Source: Streptomyces sp. NBC_01231 (GTDB lineage: Bacteria; Actinomycetota; Actinomycetes; Streptomycetales; Streptomycetaceae). From it: 64,000 nucleotides of DNA. The notes under the pieces are model-generated. The model was not told the DNA's origin, searched no databases, and saw nothing but the letters and a program-made list of their open reading frames with translations. Position 1 is the first letter of the stretch. Each line of letters begins with the position of its first letter. The stretch spans positions 5,890,001-5,954,000 of the forward strand of contig CP108521.1 in assembly GCA_035999765.1 (NCBI GenBank), read 5' to 3'. This document shows positions 17,986 through 25,290 of the stretch, one piece after another. The position numbers and the translations under genes were made by a program.

Positions 17986-18004
17986 TATCTGCGTCACGCA
18001 GATA
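17986..18004. promoter_or_regulatory. 19 bp perfect palindrome in front of the MFS exporter
   Basis: tatctgcgtcacgcagata is a 9+1+9 perfect palindrome. It has eight of nine or better half-site identity in the core TCTGCG with the marR-proximal palindrome at 15441. It lies 25 bases upstream of the exporter start, where binding would block a promoter or its elongation. Confidence 0.65.
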
Positions 18005-18054
18005 AATGTCGGGCAGGGAGGGCTGAGCGTCAAGCGCATTTTGCTGCCGGGAGG

Positions 18055-18858
18055 TCAGTGCACGGCTTGCGCGTACGCCGTCGGCGGTACGCCCACGGTC
18101 GCCGTGAAGTCGCGCACCAGGTGGGCCTGGTCGGCGTATCCGAGGTCGGCGGCGAGGGCGGCCCAGTCCACCGCCCTGTCCGTCTCCGCCCGCTCCAGTG
18201 CCTCGTGGATGCGGTAGCGCAGGATGACCCACTTGGGGCCGACGCCGACGTACGCGGCGAACAGGCGCTGCAGCAGTCGTACGGACACGCCCTCGGTGCG
18301 GGCGAAGTCGGCGACGCGGCGGATCGTGCGGTCGGTCCGGATGCGGTCGACGAGGGTCGTCGCCAGGTCGGCCTGCGGGTCGGGGTGCGGGCCCAGTGTC
18401 AGCAGGAACGCGTCGAGGGCCGCTGCCCGGGCGGCGTCGTCGTCCGGGGTGAGGATCGTTGTGGGGTCCGTGTCCGGGTACACCTCGGGCTGCCGGATCC
18501 GCCGGCCCGTCCACTCCGTCACCGCCCGCTCCGGCGCGAAGGGGCGGAAGCCGCCCGGCCTGAACTTGACGCCGCACACCCGGCCCCGCCCCTCCAGCTT
18601 CTGCGCGAACAGACCGTGCTGGACGCCGGAGACCTCGGCGAAGGGCTCCTGGTCCGGGAACCGCTGGAAGACGATGTTGACGGCCGGGTGCGGGACCACA
18701 TGGGAGACGTACGGCTCGGAGAGGTTCCAGTCGATCAGCCAGTACTGCTCGACGTATCGGCGCAGGGGCTCGGCGGGCTCGACGCGGCGGAAGTTCACGT
18801 GCGCGAAGAGCTCCGTGGCGTCGACGATGCCTCGGGTGTCACGGCGTACGGGGGCCAT
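18055..18858 (-). CDS. AraC family transcriptional regulator
   Basis: 267 residues. The N-terminal part (EPLRRYVEQYWLIDWNLSEP, GVKFRPGGFRPF) is the DUF6597-type sensing domain and the C-terminal 90 residues carry the double HTH (IRRVADFARTEGVSVRLLQR, AALAADLGYADQAHLVRDF). It may regulate the downstream exporter or the divergent oxidoreductase pair 209 bp away; the palindrome before the exporter fits a MarR site better. Confidence 0.88.
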   Translation of the reverse strand: MAPVRRDTRGIVDATELFAHVNFRRVEPAEPLRRYVEQYWLIDWNLSEPYVSHVVPHPAVNIVFQRFPDQEPFAEVSGVQHGLFAQKLEGRGRVCGVKFRPGGFRPFAPERAVTEWTGRRIRQPEVYPDTDPTTILTPDDDAARAAALDAFLLTLGPHPDPQADLATTLVDRIRTDRTIRRVADFARTEGVSVRLLQRLFAAYVGVGPKWVILRYRIHEALERAETDRAVDWAALAADLGYADQAHLVRDFTATVGVPPTAYAQAVH

Positions 18859-19033
18859 GAGGGGATCGTAGGACGGGGTGCTGACATCGGGAACGGGACC
18901 GATGCGCGGGTCCGTGGGCGCAATGCGTCGGGAATCGTCGGAATGTGGCAGGGGATGCGCCGAGGGATAGGTCGAGGGCGCCCGGGGATACGCCGGGGAA
19001 TACGCGCGGCCCGGGGGTCGTTGCCGGGCTATA

Positions 19034-19047
19034 GTTGAACGGTCAAC
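19034..19047. promoter_or_regulatory. Short inverted repeat at the flavin oxidoreductase promoter
   Basis: gttgaacggtcaac has five-base arms gttga and tcaac, overlapping a TATAGT -10-like hexamer (19030-19035) and ending 20 bases before the ATG. It is a candidate operator, but short inverted repeats like this also occur by chance. The 200 bp before it hold only G-rich direct repeats of the type cggggatacgc. Confidence 0.4.
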
Positions 19048-19067
19048 AACTTGGAGGTTGAGCGACC

Positions 19068-20159
19068 ATGCAGTTCGGGATCTTCAGCGTCGGCGACGTC
19101 ACGCCGGACCCGACCACGGGCCGTACGCCGACCGAGCACGAGCGCATCAAGGCCATGGTCGCGATCGCGCTGAAGGCCGAGGAGGTCGGGCTCGACGTCT
19201 TCGCGACCGGCGAGCACCACAACCCGCCGTTCGTGCCGTCGTCCCCGACGACCATGCTCGGGTACGTGGCCGCGCGGACGGAGAAGCTGGTCCTGTCCAC
19301 CTCCACCACCCTCATCACCACCAACGACCCGGTGAAGATCGCCGAGGACTTCGCGATGCTCCAGCACCTGGCGGACGGCCGGGTGGACCTGATGATGGGG
19401 CGCGGCAACACCGGGCCGGTGTATCCGTGGTTCGGGCAGGACATCCGGCAGGGCATCAACCTCGCCGTCGAGAACTACGCCCTGCTGCGCCGGCTGTGGC
19501 GCGAGGACGTCGTGGACTGGGAGGGGAAGTTCCGTACCCCGTTGCAGGGCTTCACGTCCACGCCCCGCCCGCTGGACGGCGTACCGCCGTTCGTCTGGCA
19601 CGGCTCGATCCGCTCGCCGGAGATCGCCGAGCAGGCCGCGTACTACGGCGACGGCTTCTTCCACAACAACATCTTCTGGCCGGCCGACCACACCAAGCGG
19701 ATGGTCGAGCTCTACCGCAGCCGGTACGCCCACTACGGGCACGGCACGCCCGAGCAGGCGATCGTCGGCCTCGGCGGCCAGGTGTTCATGCGGAGGAACT
19801 CCCAGGACGCGGTGCGCGAGTTCCGGCCGTACTTCGACGTCGCCCCCGTCTACGGGCACGGGCCGTCGCTGGAGGAGTTCACCGAGCAGACCCCGCTGAC
19901 CGTGGGCTCCCCGGAGCAGGTCATCGAGAAGACCCTGGCCTTCCGCGAGTACGCCGGTGACTACCAGCGCCAGCTGTTCCTGCTGGACCACGCCGGACTG
20001 CCGCTGAAGACCGTGCTCGAGCAGTTGGACATGCTCGGCGAGGAGGTCGTACCGGTGCTGCGCAAGGAGTTCGCGGTCGGACGTCCGGCCGAGGTGCCCG
20101 AGGCGCCCACCCACCAGTCGCTGCTCACCGCCGCCTCGAAGGGAGAGACCACCGAATGA
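19068..20159 (+). CDS. LLM class flavin-dependent oxidoreductase (luciferase-like)
   Basis: 363 residues, bacterial luciferase-like TIM barrel that uses reduced FMN to oxygenate an organic substrate. The N-terminus MQFGIFSVGDVTPDP and segments EEVGLDVFATGEHHNPPF, ARTEKLVLSTSTTLITTNDP and DLMMGRGNTGPVYPWFGQ match the CE1758-type family. GGAGG precedes the ATG by nine bases. Its stop overlaps the FMN reductase start (ATGA), so the monooxygenase and its reductase are co-translated as a two-component system. Confidence 0.9.
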   Translation: MQFGIFSVGDVTPDPTTGRTPTEHERIKAMVAIALKAEEVGLDVFATGEHHNPPFVPSSPTTMLGYVAARTEKLVLSTSTTLITTNDPVKIAEDFAMLQHLADGRVDLMMGRGNTGPVYPWFGQDIRQGINLAVENYALLRRLWREDVVDWEGKFRTPLQGFTSTPRPLDGVPPFVWHGSIRSPEIAEQAAYYGDGFFHNNIFWPADHTKRMVELYRSRYAHYGHGTPEQAIVGLGGQVFMRRNSQDAVREFRPYFDVAPVYGHGPSLEEFTEQTPLTVGSPEQVIEKTLAFREYAGDYQRQLFLLDHAGLPLKTVLEQLDMLGEEVVPVLRKEFAVGRPAEVPEAPTHQSLLTAASKGETTE

Positions 20160-20911
20160 AGCTCGTCGTCGTCTCGGCCGGGCTGAGTGTCCCGTCGTCC
20201 ACCCGGCTGCTGGCCGACCGGCTGGCCACCGCCGTGGGGCGCCTGACCTCGGTCGACGGGCAGGTCGTGGACACAGAAGTCGTGGACACGGAAATCGTGG
20301 ACCCGCAGGTCGCGGACACGCAGGTCGTCGAGACGCAGGTCGTCGAGTTGCGCGACCTCGCCGTGGAGATCGCGCACAACTTCACCAACGGGTTCCCGGG
20401 GCGGAAGCTCGCCGCCGCGATCGACGCGGTGACCGGGGCGGACGGGCTGATCGTCGTCACTCCGGTGTTCTCGGCGTCGTACAGCGGACTGTTCAAGTCG
20501 TTCTTCGACGTGCTCGGCGTGAGCGACGAGGACGCGCTGGCGGGAAAGCCCGTGCTGATCGCGGCGACCGGCGGCACCGCCCGGCACAGCCTCGTGCTGG
20601 ACCACGCGCTGCGGCCGCTCTTCGCCCACCTGCGGGCCGTCGTCGTCCCGACCGGGGTGTACGCGGCCTCGGAGGACTGGGGCGCCGAGGGACTGGACGG
20701 GCGGATCGAGCGGGCGGCGGGGGAGCTGGCGGGGCTGATGACGGGGTTGTCGGCGGGCACGCGGGGTCAGCAGGCCACGCGGGTCACGCCGCCCGCACAG
20801 GTCACGCAGGTCCCCAAGGACGGCTCGGGAAACAACGCAGGCGGCTCGGGCGACTTGGGCGACTTCGCCGTCGTGCCGTTCGAGGAGCGGCTGGCCGCGC
20901 TGCGGGTGTGA
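20156..20911 (+). CDS. NADPH-dependent FMN reductase (CE1759 type) with inserted pentapeptide repeats
   Basis: 251 residues of flavodoxin-like fold, which probably supplies FMNH2 to the preceding monooxygenase. LVVVSAGLSVPSSTRLLADR is the phosphate-binding start and VVTPVFSASYSGLFKSFFD the flavin-site loop. Between residues 36 and 66 it has six tandem copies of a five-residue unit (QVVDT, EVVDT, EIVDP, QVADT, QVVET, QVVEL) lengthening a surface loop. The C-terminus has an extra 45 residues of Gln, Gly and Val-rich sequence. The coupling to the luciferase-like gene is a four-base ATGA overlap. Confidence 0.88.
   Translation: MKLVVVSAGLSVPSSTRLLADRLATAVGRLTSVDGQVVDTEVVDTEIVDPQVADTQVVETQVVELRDLAVEIAHNFTNGFPGRKLAAAIDAVTGADGLIVVTPVFSASYSGLFKSFFDVLGVSDEDALAGKPVLIAATGGTARHSLVLDHALRPLFAHLRAVVVPTGVYAASEDWGAEGLDGRIERAAGELAGLMTGLSAGTRGQQATRVTPPAQVTQVPKDGSGNNAGGSGDLGDFAVVPFEERLAALRV
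20262..20351 (+). repeat. Six tandem 15 bp units inside the FMN reductase gene
   Basis: Units such as caggtcgtggacaca, gaagtcgtggacacg and caggtcgtcgagacg follow one another without a gap for 90 bases. The length is a multiple of three so the frame is kept. Units differ by one to five bases, so the expansion is not brand new. Confidence 0.75.
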
Positions 20912-21011
20912 GTGTGCGACGGGGCCGTGTGACGGTGAGATCCCAGTAAGAAGGGTGACCGTAAGAACGCTCACACGGCCCAGTCGCCGGAGGCCAGGGC
21001 ACACTGAGGAC

Positions 21012-21725
21012 GTGTCCCGAACCGTGCTGCTCGCCGAAGACGACCGCGCAATCCGTCACGCCCTGGAGCGGGCCCTGACCCTGGAGGGCTATCGGGTCAC
21101 CGCGGTCGCCGACGGCGTCGAGGCGCTGGCGCAGGCCCACCGGACCCCGCCGGACGTGCTCGTCCTGGACGTGATGATGCCCGGTATCGACGGCCTCCAG
21201 GTCTGCCGGGTGCTGCGCGCCGAGGGCGACCGCACGCCGATCCTGATGCTGACGGCACTGGTCGAGACCCAGGACCGGATCGCCGGCCTGGACGCGGGCG
21301 CCGACGACTACGTGGTGAAGCCCTTCGACGTCGAGGAGGTCTTCGCCCGGCTGCGTGCCCTGTTGCGCCGCACCAGCCCGGTCGGCGCCCTGACCGGTGC
21401 GCCGAAGCCGCAGCCGGCCCCCGAGGGACAGATCGAGGCGGCCGGGCTGCGCATGGACGTACAGGCCCGCCGCGCCTGGCGCCGGACGCGCGAGCTGGAG
21501 CTGACCCGCACCGAGTTCGAGCTCCTGGAACTGCTGGTGCGCAACGCGGGCATCGTCCTCGACCACTCCACGATCTACGACCGCATCTGGGGCTACGACT
21601 TCGGTCCCGGCTCCAAGAACCTCGCCGTGTACGTCGGCTACCTGCGCCGCAAGCTCGACGAGCCGGACGCGCCCGCGCTGATCCACACGGTCCGCGGGGT
21701 GGGTTACGTGCTGCGGGAGGACTGA
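21012..21725 (+). CDS. OmpR/PhoB-family response regulator
   Basis: 237 residues: receiver domain (acidic pair EDD, phosphoacceptor Asp in LDVMMPGIDG, switch Thr in LTAL, Lys in VVKPF) and a winged-helix effector domain ending TVRGVGYVLRED. The linker is Pro/Ala-rich. I chose the GTG at 21012 (VSRTVLLAEDD), where the receiver domain begins. It is directly followed by the kinase gene, whose start codon comes right after its stop, so the two are co-expressed. MprA-like regulators of envelope stress are the nearest group I recognise. Confidence 0.92.
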   Translation: MSRTVLLAEDDRAIRHALERALTLEGYRVTAVADGVEALAQAHRTPPDVLVLDVMMPGIDGLQVCRVLRAEGDRTPILMLTALVETQDRIAGLDAGADDYVVKPFDVEEVFARLRALLRRTSPVGALTGAPKPQPAPEGQIEAAGLRMDVQARRAWRRTRELELTRTEFELLELLVRNAGIVLDHSTIYDRIWGYDFGPGSKNLAVYVGYLRRKLDEPDAPALIHTVRGVGYVLRED

Positions 21726-23156
21726 GTGGGCCGCCTCGGGCGACTGCTCTCCTCGCGGCGGCCCCGGCTGCTGTCCCTGCGCACCACTTTCGCGCTGTCC
21801 TTCGCCACGGTGACCGCCGCCGTCACCGTCCTGGTCGGGGTGCTGTCGTACAGCGCGGCCGCGGCGCTGGTCCGGGTGGACCAGGAGTCCGTGTTCGACC
21901 AGGTCGTGCAGGATCTGCGGGACGAGGTGCGCCAGCACAGCATGGCGCCGGAGGACTTCTCCTCGTCGGAGCCGGGTCACGACCTGGTACGGCCGGCCCG
22001 GACCGATGTGCAGGTGCTGGGGTCGGACGGCGCGGTCGTCGATCCGGGCCGCCCGGGCCTGCCGGTGACCGGCAGCGACCGCCGGACCGCGGGCGTCATC
22101 GTGGCCGGGCGGACGGTCGAGCACAAGGACGTCGGCGTCGGCAGCGACGTCTACCGCATCGCGACCGTCTCCCTCGGCGGCGGCCGGGGCGCGGTGCAGG
22201 TCGCGCAGGAGTTCAGCGACACCGAGGACCTGCTGCGGGCGCTCCAGCAGCGGACCCTGATCCTGATGGCGGCGGTCGTGGTCGGGGCGGGGCTGTTCGG
22301 CTGGTGGCTGGCCCGGCGCATCACCCGACGCCTGGTGATCCTCACCTCGGCCGCGGAGGACGTGGCCCGCACCCGTCGGCTCGGCATCCAGGTGCCCGTC
22401 ACCGGCTACGACGAGGTCGGCCGCCTCGGCCGCGCCTTCGACCGCATGCTCGGCCGTCTCGCCCAGTCCGAGGAGGACCAGCGCCGCCTCGTGCAGGACG
22501 CCGGGCACGAGCTGCGTACGCCGCTGACCTCGCTGCGTACGAACATCTCGCTGCTCCACAGGATCGACGAGCTGCCCCCCGCCACCCGCGAGGAGCTGGT
22601 CGCGGACCTCGGCCAGGAGGCGCGTGAGCTCACCGACCTGGTCAACGAACTGGTGGATCTCGCGGCCGGGCAGTCCGACACCGAACCGCCGCGACGGGTC
22701 GACCTCGCCGACATCGCCGAGGACGTCGCCGGGCTCGCCCGCCGCCGCACCGGCCGTCAGATCCTGCTCCGCGCGAGGGGCGACACCACGACCGACGGCC
22801 GGCCCGCCATGCTGACCCGCGCCCTGTCCAACCTCGTCGACAACGCGGCGAAGTTCGACCGTGACGGCACCTCGCCCATCGAGATCGACGTCACCGGCCC
22901 CGCCGTCCCGGGGACCGTCCGCGTCGAGGTCCTCGACCGCGGCCCCGGTGTCGCCGACACCGACCTCATCCGCGTCTTCGACCGCTTCTACCGCGCCGCC
23001 GACGCTCGCTCCCTGCCCGGCTCCGGTCTCGGCCTGTCCATCGTGCGGGAGGTGGCACTCGCGCACGGGGGAACGCCGTTCGCGATCCGGAGGGACGGGG
23101 GCGGCGCGGTGATCGGGTTCACCGTCGGGGGCGGGCTCAGCTCGTTCAGGTCTTGA
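21726..23156 (+). CDS. Sensor histidine kinase (MprB-like)
   Basis: 476 residues from a GTG. Two membrane segments (residues about 21-47, and 177-200 in LILMAAVVVGAGLFGWWLAR) flank an extracytoplasmic sensor domain. A HAMP domain follows, then the phosphorylated histidine in DAGHELRTPLTSLRTN, the N box NLVDNAAKF and G boxes DRGPGV and GSGLGLSIV. The C-terminus ends GGGLSSFRS exactly where the IS605-type element begins; the stop TGA lies in the element's right-end cleavage motif CTTGA, so the element supplies or preserves the kinase stop. Confidence 0.92.
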   Translation: MGRLGRLLSSRRPRLLSLRTTFALSFATVTAAVTVLVGVLSYSAAAALVRVDQESVFDQVVQDLRDEVRQHSMAPEDFSSSEPGHDLVRPARTDVQVLGSDGAVVDPGRPGLPVTGSDRRTAGVIVAGRTVEHKDVGVGSDVYRIATVSLGGGRGAVQVAQEFSDTEDLLRALQQRTLILMAAVVVGAGLFGWWLARRITRRLVILTSAAEDVARTRRLGIQVPVTGYDEVGRLGRAFDRMLGRLAQSEEDQRRLVQDAGHELRTPLTSLRTNISLLHRIDELPPATREELVADLGQEARELTDLVNELVDLAAGQSDTEPPRRVDLADIAEDVAGLARRRTGRQILLRARGDTTTDGRPAMLTRALSNLVDNAAKFDRDGTSPIEIDVTGPAVPGTVRVEVLDRGPGVADTDLIRVFDRFYRAADARSLPGSGLGLSIVREVALAHGGTPFAIRRDGGGAVIGFTVGGGLSSFRS

Positions 23157-23300
23157 CTTGCTCCTCGCCCTGAAGGGCGAGGATTCTGGCCTTCTCGACT
23201 TGTTGCTGTGCCGCTACGCGGCACGGGGTTCGGTCGGGAATCCGTGGCTTCCTGTTTCTTCGCGCTGTGCCGGGATTACTCCTGGTCTTACCGGCGCTCC
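23157..23300 (-). ncRNA. Putative omega RNA (reRNA) scaffold of the TnpB element
   Basis: TnpB guides come from the 3' end of its own gene and the right end of the element. On the minus strand this stretch holds two perfect hairpins: gtgccgc-gta-gcggcac across the tnpB stop codon (23208-23224) and tcctcgccc-ttca-gggcgagga at the right end (23162-23183). If the boundary at TCAAG is right, the guide would be the flanking bases running into the antisense of the kinase 3' end (positions below 23153). The RNA limits are inferred, not measured. Confidence 0.4.
23162..23183. repeat. Right-end hairpin of the IS605-type element
   Basis: Nine-base perfect arms tcctcgccc and gggcgagga around tgaa. Position next to the cleavage motif CTTGA fits the subterminal structure bound by TnpA. 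Confidence 0.7.
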
Positions 23301-24437
23301 GCAGGCCGATACCGCCAGTCCGGCGGCCGTTTTCACGTTGATCGCGGCGTTGGTGTCCCGGTCGTGGACGGTACCGCAGGCGGTACAGGTCCATTCCCGG
23401 ACGTTCAGGGGTTTGGGTCCGTCCTTGACGCCGCAGGTGGAGCAGGTCTGGGAGGTCGGCTCGAACCGGCCGATTTTCACCAGGGTGCGGCCGTACCGTT
23501 CCGCTTTGTACGCCAGCATGCTGATGAACGATGCCCATCCGGCATCGTGCACGGACTTGGCCAGCTTCGTGCGCGCCAGTCCCGCCACCGACAAATCCTC
23601 CACGGCGATTCCTTGGTTCTCGGCAATCAGTTTCGTGGAGAGCTGGTGGTGGAACTCACGGCGCGCGTCAGCAACTTCGGCGTGGGCGCGGGCGACCTTG
23701 AGACGGGCCTTGGCCCGGTTCTTTGATCCCTTCTGCTTGCGGGACAGCTCCTGCTGGGCCTTCTTCAGTTTCTTCTCCGGGCGCCGCAAAAAGCGCGGGG
23801 AGTCGATCTTCGTGCCGTCGGAGAGGACTGCGAAGTGTGTCAGGCCGAGATCGATGCCCACGGTGCGGTCGGTGTCGGGCATCCGGGTCGCGTCGGCGGC
23901 GGGGTCGGTGTCAAGGACAAAGGAGGCGAAGAACCTGCCCGCGGCGTCCTTGATCACGGTGACGGAGGTGGGAGTGGCGGGCAGCATGCGGGACCACTTC
24001 ACCTTCACCGCGCCGATCTTCGGCAGGTTCAGACGGCCGCCGCCGGTGATGCTCCAGCGGGCGTTGGCGGTGAACCGGATCGACTGCCGGGCGTCCTTGC
24101 GGGACTTGAAGCGGGGCGGGCCCGTCCTGGGGCCTTTGCGGGTGCCCTTGAGGGAGGCGAAGAAGTTGCGGTACGCGGTCTCAGCGTCCCGCAGGGACTG
24201 CTGGAGCACCACCGCGGAGACCTCACCCAGCCAGGACCGTTCCGCTGTCCGCTTGGCCTCGGTGATCAGGCGCGTGGACAACTGACCGGCCGTCGGGAAC
24301 GGCTGCTCGGCCTTACGGGCGTCCTCGCGGGCGCGCACCGCGTCGTTGAACACGACGCGGGCGCACCCGAACGCCTTCGCCAACGCCGTCTGCTGGCCGG
24401 TGTCCGGGTACAGGCGGAAGCTGTACCTGAGCTGCAT
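23214..24437 (-). CDS. tnpB: TnpB, RNA-guided nuclease of the IS605 family (OrfB)
   Basis: 407 residues, full length. The RuvC catalytic residues appear in order: Asp in VGIDLGLTHFAVL, Glu in AVEDLSVAGL and Asp in RDTNAAINVK. The zinc ribbon is CSTCG ... CTACG. The N-terminal HTH (YPDTGQQTALAKAFGCARVVF) and a basic coiled coil (KLKKAQQELSRKQKGSK) complete the standard order. All key residues are present, so the protein may still be active as an omega RNA-guided DNA nuclease. The ATG at 24437 is divergent from tnpA. Confidence 0.93.
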   Translation of the reverse strand: MQLRYSFRLYPDTGQQTALAKAFGCARVVFNDAVRAREDARKAEQPFPTAGQLSTRLITEAKRTAERSWLGEVSAVVLQQSLRDAETAYRNFFASLKGTRKGPRTGPPRFKSRKDARQSIRFTANARWSITGGGRLNLPKIGAVKVKWSRMLPATPTSVTVIKDAAGRFFASFVLDTDPAADATRMPDTDRTVGIDLGLTHFAVLSDGTKIDSPRFLRRPEKKLKKAQQELSRKQKGSKNRAKARLKVARAHAEVADARREFHHQLSTKLIAENQGIAVEDLSVAGLARTKLAKSVHDAGWASFISMLAYKAERYGRTLVKIGRFEPTSQTCSTCGVKDGPKPLNVREWTCTACGTVHDRDTNAAINVKTAAGLAVSACGAPVRPGVIPAQREETGSHGFPTEPRAA

Positions 24438-24462
24438 GACCGTCACGCTACAAACGTGGGTT

Positions 24463-24909
24463 ATGGGTGAGTTGCAGGAGATCAGAACTGGTCGGCACTG
24501 TGCTTTCGTGATGCATGTGCACGTGGTCTTTGTGACCAAGTTCCGGCACAAGGTGTTCACCGATGCCCACTTGAGGCGGATGGAGGAGATCATGCGGTCG
24601 GTGTGTACGGACTTCGAGTGCGACCTGGTGGAATTCAACGGCGAGGACAACCACGTCCACCTGCTGGTGAACTTCCCGCCCAAGGTCGCAGTGACCAAGC
24701 TGGTCAACTCCCTCAAGGGCGTCTCCTCCCGCCGCCTCCGTCTGGGGGCACCTCCCGGCCGAAGGCTGGGGGAGAGTTTCCCCGACCTGGTACGCCACTA
24801 CTGGCGGGCCAACAAGCTCTGGTCCGGGTCCTACTTCGCCGGAACCTTTGGCGGCGCCCCGCTCTCCGTGATCCGGCAGTACATCGAACAGCAGAACCGG
24901 CCCGTGTGA
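24463..24909 (+). CDS. tnpA: TnpA, IS200-type Y1 transposase
   Basis: 148 residues, a little longer than the usual 130-140. HUH motif HVHLLV (about residues 65-70) and the catalytic tyrosine in IRQYIEQQ (about residue 140) are both present. The excess length comes from RLRLGAPPGRRLGESFP, encoded by the GC-rich palindrome at 24744, in the region just before alpha helix D. Whether the insertion spoils the active-site geometry is unknown. The start at 24463 is 25 bp from the tnpB start, so one compact bidirectional promoter must serve both. Confidence 0.92.
   Translation: MGELQEIRTGRHCAFVMHVHVVFVTKFRHKVFTDAHLRRMEEIMRSVCTDFECDLVEFNGEDNHVHLLVNFPPKVAVTKLVNSLKGVSSRRLRLGAPPGRRLGESFPDLVRHYWRANKLWSGSYFAGTFGGAPLSVIRQYIEQQNRPV
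24744..24774 (+). repeat. Small GC-rich palindromic repeat inside tnpA
   Basis: gggggcacctcccggcc, gaa and ggctgggggag form a hairpin whose outer parts are the same as those of the lysS copy at 4974. It adds in-frame codons to tnpA (GAPPGRRLGE). Confidence 0.55.
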
Positions 24910-25290
24910 GCACCACCCGGCTCCGCCGGGAGAAGCCCTCCCGACGCTCCGCGCCGCAGGCAAAGAACTGCGGTGTCCGGCTCCGCCGGACCTGAATCCG
25001 CGACGCTCCGAGTCGCCACCACCGGATTCGCTTCACCACCGGCCCGAAGGCCGATGCACTGCGAATGAATTCCGGTAGCAGGCGCGGCCCCTGGGCCGGT
25101 CCGTGAGCCGGTCCAGGGCCATTGACCTTGGGAAATCGACGATTTATTCGACGGTCCGCCGTCACGGGGGAGCGCTCTGCCCAACCAGGGGTGCGGCCCA
25201 CCCCTCCGGCCAATGTTGTGCACTTTCTTGACGGAGGTGACTCAAGCGCCTAACTTCACGGTGTCCTTCCCCCGCTCAAGGGAGACCGCG
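24910..25290. repeat. Gene-less left-end region of the IS605 element, with paired hairpins
   Basis: No gene is seen in these 381 bases. Two near-copies of the pattern ccggctccgccgg ... cgacgctccg occur at 24916-24951 and 24975-25010. The second begins with a perfect seven-base hairpin gtccggc-tcc-gccggac (24975-24991), a good match for a TnpA-bound left-end stem. A ccgcag/ctgcgg stem lies between them and a cggcc/ggccg stem further on at about 25050. The rest (25100-25290) must hold the promoter of the MHS transporter gene. Confidence 0.5.

Larger units (their letters stand above)
23153..25012. mobile_element. IS605-type element (tnpA and tnpB divergent)
   Basis: The element carries an IS200-type tnpA and a tnpB in divergent order with only 25 bp between their starts, as in IS605 and IS608. 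There are no inverted terminal repeats or target duplications, as expected for peel-and-paste single-strand transposition. The right end lies at 23152-23156, with the complement of TCAAG as in IS608, next to a strong hairpin. The left end lies somewhere in 24916-25070, in an array of hairpins, and I cannot place it to the base. Insertion is against the last codons of the kinase gene. Confidence 0.75.

Noticed and set aside
18860..19020. Operator array of cggggatacgc repeats
   Set aside because: The copies are irregular in spacing and lie in G-rich DNA with no dyad; I take them as chance.
16147..19038. A 963-codon open frame on the plus strand
   Set aside because: It runs across three real minus-strand genes (DoxX, MFS, AraC) and is composed of Gly, Glu, Arg and Asp runs with no domain.
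20262..20351. CRISPR-like array
   Set aside because: Units are 15 bp, without spacers, and in frame inside a coding sequence. No repeat-spacer array was seen anywhere in the window.
20802..23066. A 754-codon frame opposite the two-component genes
   Set aside because: The plus strand carries perfect receiver and kinase motifs; the antisense frame has repetitive low-complexity composition.
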